From: JABCZZ01 sp964454545
GTDB taxonomy: Bacteria > Pseudomonadota > Alphaproteobacteria > Rickettsiales > JABCZZ01
Reading direction: 5' to 3'
Length of the DNA: 51,162 nucleotides
Assembly (NCBI GenBank): GCA_964454545.1
Contig: CAYVTI010000013.1
Location: forward strand, 1-51,162
Shown in pieces: positions 33,609-40,986 of the stretch (its first letter is position 1; each line of letters opens with the position of its first letter). A program made the translations under genes and the position numbers. The notes under the pieces are model-generated. The model ran no database searches, had not been told where the DNA came from, and worked only from the letters and a program-made list of their open reading frames with translations.

Positions 33609-35270
33609 ATGAGAAATAACACCTGCTGTTATAATCCCGGTTTGGCGCAATCCAGATTCAAATCCGCTTTTACTCTTATTGAACTCTCCGTAGTGCTTAT
33701 TATTATTGCTACCATACTGGGTGGCAGCATGTCCTTGCTGATTGCCTCAACGCAAAGCGCTCAGTATAACTCCACCGTCAATACGATGGACGCCATCGAG
33801 GCAGCGCTGCTCAACTACAGCGCTGCCAACGGGCGCATTCCCTGTCCGGCTGATCTCACGATTGCACCGGGCGGGAATTACTACGGCAGGGAGGCGGGCT
33901 ATCACACTGGCGGCATCGGCACCGGAGAATGCCAGCATAATCTGACGCCTGCGGCGAATTTCGCAACGGCAGCGACCGGAGGTACGGCAGAAGGCGGAGT
34001 CCCTACCCGCGCTTTAAACCTGCCGGACAGCTATATGTATGACGGCTGGGGGCATAAGTTCCGTTACGTAGTTGATCCCACTTACACAGTGAGTAACACC
34101 TCGCGCTCAAGCTGGCCAATCCCAGGCAATCTGTGCACCACCAGCAGCACAGGCATTACGGTCAATGACGCTAGCGGTAATTCCAGAACAACGGCAGCAA
34201 TCTATGCCATCATCAGTCATGGTGCAAACGGGCACGGAGGATACACTTCCAGTGGCATTGCCGTAAATACAGGTAGCGCCAACGCCAACGAGCAAACCAA
34301 CTGCCATTGCGATGCCACCGCCGCACACACGGGCGGCGCAACGACTCTTTCTTCTGCCACTTATGTTCAGAAAATCATTACCCCCGACCCTGTAACCCCA
34401 CTCAACAGCTTCGATGACATCATAGCCTACAAGGAAGGCTGGCAGTTACAGACGGCAGGAAATCAAATAACAACAGCGTGTCTTAACTATTTGTATGTGG
34501 TAGATTCCTCCGGAGGAAGCACAAAAGTCTGGATATATAATTTTAGAACGAAAATCTGGGGATCTATTTCTGCATCACCTGCCTTCAACTGGGCGACCGG
34601 CGTTGCCACAGATAGTTCAGGGAATATTTACGTAATTGAATTTGCCGCTAATCAAGTACGTAAATATACTGCCAGCACGGCTACATGGAATAATACATTC
34701 ATAACTGGCCTGAACGGTCCTCTCGGCATATATATCGACAATAGTAGCAACAATATATATATTACGGACTATAATGGTCCTACCCCTGATGTAAGGAAAT
34801 TCAATTCAGCAGGCGTACAACAGGGCGCACCCTATACTGATTCATTCAACGGTCCTGCATATGGCATACCTGACGCTAGCGGCAATATCTGGGTTTCCGA
34901 CACGGGTAACAATACACTGAAAAAATATAATGGCACAGTCTGGAGCACTGTGTCTGGTCCGGGTGGAGGGCTTAGTGGCCCCCAGGTGATTTTTCCTGAT
35001 GCGAACGGGAATATATGGGTGGCTGATGCCGGGCATAACGAGATATGGAAATATACCCCAGGCAGCAGTTCATGGGGAAGTCCCATTACCGCCTCAAGTC
35101 CTGCTCTCAATAACCCGGAACTTATAGCAATTGATACAGGCGGAAACATATGGGTGGGAGATTCAGGAAATGAATTGATACGAGAATATAGCAACGGACA
35201 ATGGACTACTCTTGTAAATTTAACTACTTTAAGTGCAAGTTTTACTGTATCAGGAATATGGGTACAATAA
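33609..35270 (+). CDS. Type IV prepilin-like protein fused to a beta-propeller (paralogue A)
   Basis: 553 residues. A prepilin N-terminus: basic leader then SA|FTLIELSVVLIIIATI, with Glu at +5 but Ala instead of Gly at -1. Next a pilin head with NGRIPCPADLTI, YMYDGWGHKFRYVVDP and TNCHCDATAAHTGG. From about residue 290 there are about six NHL/SMP-30-like strands units, such as GVATDSSGNIYVIEFAANQV, DASGNIWVSDTGNN, DANGNIWVADAGHNEI and DTGGNIWVGDSGNELIREY. A minor pilin or pseudopilin with a propeller adhesin or sensor head is likely. Exporter genes are not nearby. Paralogue B is at 36114-37985. Confidence 0.85.
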   Translation: MRNNTCCYNPGLAQSRFKSAFTLIELSVVLIIIATILGGSMSLLIASTQSAQYNSTVNTMDAIEAALLNYSAANGRIPCPADLTIAPGGNYYGREAGYHTGGIGTGECQHNLTPAANFATAATGGTAEGGVPTRALNLPDSYMYDGWGHKFRYVVDPTYTVSNTSRSSWPIPGNLCTTSSTGITVNDASGNSRTTAAIYAIISHGANGHGGYTSSGIAVNTGSANANEQTNCHCDATAAHTGGATTLSSATYVQKIITPDPVTPLNSFDDIIAYKEGWQLQTAGNQITTACLNYLYVVDSSGGSTKVWIYNFRTKIWGSISASPAFNWATGVATDSSGNIYVIEFAANQVRKYTASTATWNNTFITGLNGPLGIYIDNSSNNIYITDYNGPTPDVRKFNSAGVQQGAPYTDSFNGPAYGIPDASGNIWVSDTGNNTLKKYNGTVWSTVSGPGGGLSGPQVIFPDANGNIWVADAGHNEIWKYTPGSSSWGSPITASSPALNNPELIAIDTGGNIWVGDSGNELIREYSNGQWTTLVNLTTLSASFTVSGIWVQ

Positions 35271-35383
35271 AGATAAATACCCAGCGCGGTTTTACCCTCA
35301 CAGAGATAGCGGTTGTGCTGGTGATTATCATACTGGCAAGACTTGTTTTTCGCTTGACAATATACCATTTTGGAATACACTGA
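35258..35383 (+). pseudogene. Broken prepilin start (third copy)
   Basis: 41 residues: MGTIKINTQRGFTLTEIAVV and LVIIILAR, then an unrelated tail and stop. It is a good prepilin N-terminus (Gly at -1, Phe at +1, Glu at +5), with no pilin head. It begins inside the last codons of paralogue A (12-base overlap). The tail contains the -35 and -10 boxes of higBA, so the prepilin is cut where the toxin-antitoxin unit begins. Confidence 0.6.
35354..35381 (+). promoter_or_regulatory. Promoter of higBA
   Basis: TTGACA (35354-35359, exact -35 consensus), 16-base spacer, TACACT (35376-35381). The ATG of higB follows at 35391, preceded by AAAAGG. A start site would lie very close to the ATG, suggesting a near-leaderless message. 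Confidence 0.6.
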
Positions 35384-35390
35384 AAAGGTT

Positions 35391-35687
35391 ATGCACGTTA
35401 TAACAAGGCGAAGGCTTAAAGATTTTTGGGTCAAGCACCCGGATTCAGCAGTGCCTTTGGAGACGTGGTATCGTGTGATGAAGAAAGAGCGTTTCCTGGA
35501 TTTCGTCCACCTGAAGCAAATTTTTGGCAGCGCCGATTATGTGAATGGTTTAACGGTATTTGATATAGGTGGCAATAAATACAGACTGATAGTATCCATC
35601 CACTACAACGCGGGGCAGGTATATATCAGGAATGTTTTAACGCATACGGAATATGATCGGAAGAATTGGAAGAGGAAAAAACAATGA
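35391..35687 (+). CDS. higB: HigB-type mRNA interferase toxin
   Basis: 98 residues, typical of the HigB (RelE-like) family: MHVITRRRLKDFWVKHPDS, WYRVMKKERFLDFVHLKQIF, DIGGNKYRLIVSIHYNAG and VYIRNVLTHTEYDRKNWK. It cuts mRNA at the ribosome when free. The toxin gene precedes the antitoxin, as is usual for hig modules. ATG at 35391 is chosen since an upstream start at 35370 would lie in the promoter. Overlaps higA by 4 bases (ATGA). Confidence 0.9.
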   Translation: MHVITRRRLKDFWVKHPDSAVPLETWYRVMKKERFLDFVHLKQIFGSADYVNGLTVFDIGGNKYRLIVSIHYNAGQVYIRNVLTHTEYDRKNWKRKKQ

Positions 35688-36109
35688 CCTATACACATAA
35701 GGAAATACCGGAACCGCAAGCCATTTTTGAGGCCTGGCGCCCATTTCAGGAACTCATTGGGGTTACTTCTATCAAAACAGAGAAAGACTATGAGCATGTC
35801 ATTGCCATAATGGATACGCTGCTTGATGAAATCAGAGACGATGAAAACCACCCTTTTGCCGATGTTCTTCATTTTCTCGGTGATCTGGTGGAAAAATACG
35901 AAGATGAGCATGTCGTGATACCAGAGGCGGAGCCGCGTGAGACGTTGCGTTTTTTTATGGATCAAAGCAACCTGAAGCAAGAAGACCTTGCAGATTGTGC
36001 GCCGCAAGCCAGAATATCGGATATCCTGAATGGCAAACGCTCTATAAGCAAGGGAATTGCCAAGAATCTTGCGCGTCGGTTTGGCGTTCATGCCGATCTG
36101 TTTCTGTGA
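35684..36109 (+). CDS. higA: HigA-type antitoxin
   Basis: 141 residues. C-terminal HTH of the XRE type: FFMDQSNLKQEDLADCAPQA then RISDILNGKRSISKGIAKNL and ARRFGVHADLF. The N-terminal part (VTSIKTEKDYEHVIAIMDTL) matches the extended HigA form. It likely binds HigB and represses its own promoter. Start at 35684 overlaps the higB stop. It ends 4 bases before the next prepilin ATG. Confidence 0.9.
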   Translation: MTYTHKEIPEPQAIFEAWRPFQELIGVTSIKTEKDYEHVIAIMDTLLDEIRDDENHPFADVLHFLGDLVEKYEDEHVVIPEAEPRETLRFFMDQSNLKQEDLADCAPQARISDILNGKRSISKGIAKNLARRFGVHADLFL

Positions 36110-36113
36110 TCTT

Positions 36114-37985
36114 ATGCGCCTATTCCCCCACAACATAAAATCCGGCTTCACTCTCACCGAGATGGCGGTCGTGCTGGTCATCATCGCCACGCTCACCGGC
36201 ATGAGCATCAGCGCGACGATACCCACTCTCCAGCAGGCCAGGGTAAATGCCACGGCCGCCAAGATAGCCGTCATTGAAAAAGCGCTTCTCAGCTACAGCT
36301 CTGTCTATGGCCGCATTCCCTGCCCCGGCGATCTCACCATCACGCAGGGAGCGGCCAATTACGGGCTGGAGGCCGGGACAAAAACCGGCGGCACCGGCAG
36401 CGGCGACTGCATCAATAACGGGAGTGCGCTGGTTCCTGCCGCGAACTTCAAATCCGCTGGCGGCATTGAGGAGGGCAGCGTGCCCGTTGCCGCTCTGGGG
36501 CTGCCTAACGACTTCATGTATGACGGCTGGGGAAACAAATTCCGCTATGCGGTCGATCCGAGCTACACGCTTACCGCTCAGTTTTCAGGCTGGCCGCTCA
36601 TGAACAATATGTGCTCAACCAGTAGCAGTTCGATCACTGTCAACGATGAGAACGGGGGTGCGCGGACGACTAAAGGGATTTATGCCATCGTCAGCCACGG
36701 CCCGAACGGGCACGGGGCTTATACTTCAACAGGCGCAACCGTGAACGCGGGCATCCAGGCCACCGACGAGCAGACCAACTGCCATTGCGATGCGACAGGT
36801 GCGAACAGCGGCGGCGCAAGCGTGCTTTCTTCTTCCACCTACGTCCAGAAAGATCCGCAGTACCAGACGGGCAACGCCGGTCAGACGCTCTATTACTTCG
36901 ACGACATCGTGACCTACAAGGAAAACTGGCAGATGCAGACCGCCAGCAACCCAGCTCCGTCGAAATGTACTTATTTCTGGGTGGCGGATTACAATACCTG
37001 TAACGTTTACAAGATAGATTCAGGCGGCCACATACAAACAACCCTCGGTACTGGTGTTTGCGGCTATGGAACCAGTCCTGTCCAATTTGGTAGAGCGATG
37101 GGTGTAGCTCTCGATAGTTCTAATAACCTTTACGTGGCTGATTGGGGCAACGCTCTCATAAGAAAACTATCCTCAGGCGGCACATGGATTTCAGACATTG
37201 GCGGCGGCGGTACGAGCGCCCAGCGCTTTAGCAATCTACTGGATGTTAAAGTAGACAACTCCGGCAATATCTGGGCATTGGATGCCTGGAACAACCGGGT
37301 AATGAAGTTCGACAGCACGGGCACATGGCAGATGACTCTCGGCGGTTTACCGACAGATAATCCCAATTGCTCCGGCACCCGCGCCTCTGCAACAACATGT
37401 AATAACCTTCCTGCCGGATCAGGAGGAAATCCTGCGGCATATCAACATTGCTGCGCCCCTAACGCCAGTAATTGCGACGGTTGTTCTAATGGTATTGCCA
37501 AGGGGCAGTTCTTTTTTGGTAATGGGGGACAATTTCGCGGAGCATTAGCTTTTGACCCTGCAGGACACGTCTGGGTATCTGATTCCGGCAACGGCAGGGC
37601 GCAGGAATTCGACAGTACCACAGGTCAGTATTTAGGCCAAATTACAGGTATAGATGCAAATTTCGGATTTACTTTCGACACAAACGGCAACCTCTGGACT
37701 TTCGGACAGCTTGCCTGGAATAATCTTAACGCCGTTCAGAAACTGACTTCTCCTACCTGGACGCTCACCGAATGGGATAATACGTATTCGCCAGGCGAAG
37801 GAGGCTGGATAGTTTTTGACTCAAGCGGTTATTTCTGGACAGGAGAAATATCATCTGGCACTTGCGCTTTACATAAATATAATACCAGTGGCGTGAACAT
37901 AAGCACTGTGGCCGTCCCCGCCGCGCTTTGTAATGCTGGTGCGTATGACAACCTTACAGGCATAGCCATCAGCACCAATAGATAG
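36114..37985 (+). CDS. Type IV prepilin-like protein fused to a beta-propeller (paralogue B)
   Basis: 623 residues from ATG 36114. Prepilin N-terminus KSG|FTLTEMAVVLVIIATL (Gly at -1, Glu at +5). The pilin head repeats that of paralogue A: YGRIPCPGDLTI, FMYDGWGNKFRYAVDP, NGHGAYTSTG and TNCHCDATGANSGG. Then about six propeller-like units, such as GVALDSSNNLYVADWGNALI, DVKVDNSGNIWALDAWNNRV and ALAFDPAGHVWVSDSGNG. Between units three and four is a Cys-rich insertion with seven Cys (NPNCSGT to CDGCSNG). Located just after higA; co-transcription with higBA is possible. Earlier in-frame ATG codons lie inside higA. Confidence 0.85.
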   Translation: MRLFPHNIKSGFTLTEMAVVLVIIATLTGMSISATIPTLQQARVNATAAKIAVIEKALLSYSSVYGRIPCPGDLTITQGAANYGLEAGTKTGGTGSGDCINNGSALVPAANFKSAGGIEEGSVPVAALGLPNDFMYDGWGNKFRYAVDPSYTLTAQFSGWPLMNNMCSTSSSSITVNDENGGARTTKGIYAIVSHGPNGHGAYTSTGATVNAGIQATDEQTNCHCDATGANSGGASVLSSSTYVQKDPQYQTGNAGQTLYYFDDIVTYKENWQMQTASNPAPSKCTYFWVADYNTCNVYKIDSGGHIQTTLGTGVCGYGTSPVQFGRAMGVALDSSNNLYVADWGNALIRKLSSGGTWISDIGGGGTSAQRFSNLLDVKVDNSGNIWALDAWNNRVMKFDSTGTWQMTLGGLPTDNPNCSGTRASATTCNNLPAGSGGNPAAYQHCCAPNASNCDGCSNGIAKGQFFFGNGGQFRGALAFDPAGHVWVSDSGNGRAQEFDSTTGQYLGQITGIDANFGFTFDTNGNLWTFGQLAWNNLNAVQKLTSPTWTLTEWDNTYSPGEGGWIVFDSSGYFWTGEISSGTCALHKYNTSGVNISTVAVPAALCNAGAYDNLTGIAISTNR

Positions 37986-37996
37986 TCCCTCCTATC

Positions 37997-38428
37997 TTAC
38001 TCCGGCACTACCCACGAATGCGGCGGCAGATCGGTATAGCTGAAGCTCGCCCCGCCGAGCACGAACCCCACAGGCAGCCCGCACTTGGTTACTTTCACCC
38101 ATATCCTGATTTCCTGCGCAAGACTACCTCTTATCTTCCGGTAAATTTCATAACCGAGATGCTCGATAAGCCGGAATTCATCTTTCTCGCATAATTCCTG
38201 TATCAGCCTGCTTATTTTATCGTAACAGGCAAAATCGCCCTTGTCCTTGAGACTGGCGCTGGTGAGCGCAGTATAATATAATTTTACACCCACCTCCACA
38301 GACTGGGGCGTGGCGCGCTCCTGTTTTTCGCAGCCAAGACGCACGGACAAACGTATCCGGTTTATGGAAAGGCAGTTATTGTAGGCGTTTTTTTGTGGTT
38401 TTTCTTTATTATAAGATTTTTCAGGCAT
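37997..38428 (-). CDS. folB: Dihydroneopterin aldolase family protein (FolB)
   Basis: 143 residues. The family block is INRIRLSVRLGCEKQERATP, then EVGVKLYYTA, LIQELCEKDEFRLIEHLGYE and IYRKIRGSLAQEIRIWVKVT. FolB makes 6-hydroxymethyl-dihydropterin for folate; folK, folP and folC are 15 kb away. The C-terminal KPGA-like segment is changed to KCGLPVG. The N-terminal 20 residues are low complexity. It is convergent with paralogue B, 11 bases apart. Confidence 0.75.
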   Translation of the reverse strand: MPEKSYNKEKPQKNAYNNCLSINRIRLSVRLGCEKQERATPQSVEVGVKLYYTALTSASLKDKGDFACYDKISRLIQELCEKDEFRLIEHLGYEIYRKIRGSLAQEIRIWVKVTKCGLPVGFVLGGASFSYTDLPPHSWVVPE

Positions 38429-38466
38429 ATATTCTTGTTAAACTTGTGATCATAACTCGCATTGCC

Positions 38467-38487
38467 ATGCCGCACTTGTTGCGGCAT
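38467..38487. repeat. Dispersed palindromic repeat (copy 2)
   Basis: ATGCCGCA-CTTGT-TGCGGCAT followed by CCAACCCT. Same loop and length as copy 1; the two base pairs that differ (second and third of the stem) change on both arms, so pairing is preserved. Confidence 0.65.
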
Positions 38488-38567
38488 CCAACCCTACAAT
38501 GCTCGATGAGTGCAGTGATATCATCAACTTGTTCAATTTGTCACATGCGCAGGCAAATTTCAATTGG

Positions 38568-38583
38568 TTAAAATTTTATTAAC
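38568..38583 (+). promoter_or_regulatory. Candidate CtrA binding site upstream of the beta-oxidation genes
   Basis: TTAAAATTTTATTAAC matches TTAA-N7-TTAAC exactly. It ends 9 bases before the -35-like TTTACA (38592-38597), and 68 bases before the ATG at 38651. AT-rich surroundings raise the chance of a random match. Confidence 0.4.
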
Positions 38584-38591
38584 TATAAATT

Positions 38592-38621
38592 TTTACACTA
38601 TGAAAGCCGATATGTTATAAT
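38592..38621 (+). promoter_or_regulatory. Sigma-70-like promoter of the beta-oxidation genes
   Basis: TTTACA (38592-38597), 18-base spacer, TATAAT (38616-38621, exact -10 consensus). AGGGAGTGAGG follows before the ATG at 38651. Confidence 0.55.
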
Positions 38622-38650
38622 TTTCCATATTTCATCTAAGGGAGTGAGGC

Positions 38651-40969
38651 ATGGCCATTGCAAAAATTGCGGTTCTGGGATCGGGAGTCATGGGAAGCGG
38701 CATCGCCGCGCATATCGCAAACGCAGGTACTCCGGTGGTACTGCTGGACATAGTTCCCCCTAACGCCCCAAGCCGCAATATCCTTACCGAAAAGGCGATA
38801 GAAAAACAGCTGGCTGCGTCTCCCTCCGGCTTTACTCACAAAAACAAGGCAAAGTTCGTGACCACAGGCAACCTTGAGGATAATCTCGATCTGCTGAAAG
38901 ATGCGGATTGGATTGTCGAGGCAGTGCTCGAGAAACTCGAAGTAAAGCAGGATGTCTACCGCAAAATTGATGCGGTACGCAAAAAAAGCTCCGTGGTTTC
39001 TTCCAATACCTCCACCCTGCCCCTGCATGTTCTGCTCAACGGCATGCCTGAACAATTCCAGCAGGATTTCATGATTACGCATTTCTTCAACCCGCCGCGC
39101 TTCATGCGGCTGCTGGAAATGGTGCCGGGCGCAAAAACCCGGCAGGACGCTTATGCGGAGATCAAGAAATTCACTGATGTGAAACTTGGCAAAGGCGTGG
39201 TGGATTGTAAAGACACTCCCGGCTTCATCGCCAACCGCATCGGCGTTTTCTGGATGATGATTGGGTTGCTGGAAGGCATGCGGCTTGGGATATCCGTGGA
39301 AGACGCCGACGCCATCATGGGCAAGCCGCTTGGTATTCCCAAAACCGGCATGTTCGGGCTCTTCGATCTTATCGGTATCGATCTCATGCCGCTTATCGCC
39401 AAGGCCATGCTTGCCACCCTGCCCAAAAACGACCTGTTCCGTGCTATCTATCAGGAGCCGCCGCTCGTGACCAGGATGATTGCCGACGGATATACGGGGC
39501 GCAAAGGCAAAGGCGGCTTCTACCGCATCAATAAGGATAGCGGCAAGAAGGTGAAGGAAGCGATTGATTTACAGACAGGTGAATACCATATCGAAAGAAA
39601 GCCGTCGCTGGAAAGCATCGATGCGGCGAAGGCAGGCGTAGACGCCCTGATGTCACATCCGGATATTGGCGGGCAGTATGCACGATCAGTGATGAACAAA
39701 ACGCTTGCTTATACGGCATCGCTCATTCCTGAAATCGCCGATAATATCCTCGCTGTGGATAACACGATGAAATGGGGATATAACTGGAAATTCGGCCCGT
39801 TCGAGATGATTGACAAGATCGGGACGGCAAATTTCATAAAATCCCTCGAAGCGGAAAAGGTTCCTGTCCCGGAGATACTTGCAAAGACACAGGGCAAGCC
39901 GCTTTACAGCATTGTCGAGAACAGGCGCACCTATTTCACCACCAAAGGCGATTATGCGCCCCTGCCGCAAACGGAAGGCGTATGGCCGCTCGCCGATAAG
40001 AAACTCGGCAAGAAACCTGTAGTAAAGAACGGTTCCGCATCGCTCTGGGACATCGGGGATGGGATCGCGTGCTTGGAATTTACTTCCAAAATGAACTCCG
40101 TCGATCCGGATATCCTGACCATGATTGAGAAATCCCTTGAGGCGGTTAAAAAGGATTTCCACGGCCTTGTCATCGGCGGAGATGCGGATAATTTCTCAGT
40201 CGGCGCTAATCTTGGCTTTATATTGTATGCGGCGAATATGGCGGCATGGCCGATGATTTCCGATGTCATCAGGCAAGGCCAGCGTGCAACGATGGCGCTT
40301 AAATATTCACCGTTTCCGGTCGTGGCGGCGCTCGGCGGCATGGCGCTCGGCGGCGGATGCGAAATAGTGCTGCACAGCGGTGCCGTGCAGGCACATATAG
40401 AAAGCTATGCGGGTCTTGTAGAAGTCGGTGTTGGCGTCATTCCCGGCTGGGGCGGATGCAAGGAACTGCTGCTGCGCCATATGCAGGGACTGTCGCAAGG
40501 CAACGCGATGCCATCCATCGCCAAGGTATTTGAATACATAGCGACCGCTAAAGTTTCAAGGTCAGCCGACGATGTAAAAGACATGAAAATACTGGGCGCC
40601 GGATCGCGCATTTCCATGAACCGCGCGCGCCTGTTGCCGGATGCGAAACAGCTATGCATGCTGATGGCCGATAGTTATATCGCGCCGGAACTGGCTGCCA
40701 TATCATTGCCCGGAGCCACGGCAAAGGCTGCCCTGCTGATGGGGCTAGAACAGTTTGTCGCCACCGGCAAGGCTACGCCGCACGATGTCGTCGTATGCAC
40801 GCAGCTTGCCTATGTGCTTTCCGGCGGCAATACCGATATCACCGATACCATAACTGAACAGCAACTACTCGATCTGGAGCATGAAGCCTTCATGGAACTT
40901 ATCAAGACCAAAGGCACGCTGGATCGCATCGAATACATGCTGGCCAATGGCAAGCCGCTCAGAAATTAA
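38651..40969 (+). CDS. 3-hydroxyacyl-CoA dehydrogenase / enoyl-CoA hydratase fusion (FadN-like)
   Basis: 772 residues. The hydroxyacyl-CoA dehydrogenase part comes first: VLGSGVMGSGIAAHIANAG (NAD), VSSNTSTLPLHVLL, THFFNPPRFMRLLEMVPG. The enoyl-CoA hydratase part is C-terminal: VAALGGMALGGGCEIVLHSG and YAGLVEVGVGVIPGWGG with the hydratase Glu. This order is opposite to FadB/FadJ and matches the FadN/YusL type common in alphaproteobacteria and Bacillus. It makes 3-ketoacyl-CoA from enoyl-CoA in fatty-acid oxidation. It is 17 bases before the acyl-CoA dehydrogenase; the usual thiolase gene is missing here. Confidence 0.93.
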   Translation: MAIAKIAVLGSGVMGSGIAAHIANAGTPVVLLDIVPPNAPSRNILTEKAIEKQLAASPSGFTHKNKAKFVTTGNLEDNLDLLKDADWIVEAVLEKLEVKQDVYRKIDAVRKKSSVVSSNTSTLPLHVLLNGMPEQFQQDFMITHFFNPPRFMRLLEMVPGAKTRQDAYAEIKKFTDVKLGKGVVDCKDTPGFIANRIGVFWMMIGLLEGMRLGISVEDADAIMGKPLGIPKTGMFGLFDLIGIDLMPLIAKAMLATLPKNDLFRAIYQEPPLVTRMIADGYTGRKGKGGFYRINKDSGKKVKEAIDLQTGEYHIERKPSLESIDAAKAGVDALMSHPDIGGQYARSVMNKTLAYTASLIPEIADNILAVDNTMKWGYNWKFGPFEMIDKIGTANFIKSLEAEKVPVPEILAKTQGKPLYSIVENRRTYFTTKGDYAPLPQTEGVWPLADKKLGKKPVVKNGSASLWDIGDGIACLEFTSKMNSVDPDILTMIEKSLEAVKKDFHGLVIGGDADNFSVGANLGFILYAANMAAWPMISDVIRQGQRATMALKYSPFPVVAALGGMALGGGCEIVLHSGAVQAHIESYAGLVEVGVGVIPGWGGCKELLLRHMQGLSQGNAMPSIAKVFEYIATAKVSRSADDVKDMKILGAGSRISMNRARLLPDAKQLCMLMADSYIAPELAAISLPGATAKAALLMGLEQFVATGKATPHDVVVCTQLAYVLSGGNTDITDTITEQQLLDLEHEAFMELIKTKGTLDRIEYMLANGKPLRN

Positions 40970-40986
40970 GTAAGGGACAAAGCACT

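Noticed and set aside
35603..36274. Minus-strand frame of about 223 codons opposite higB-higA
   Set aside because: The plus strand has a recognised toxin-antitoxin pair with overlapping coupling and a promoter.
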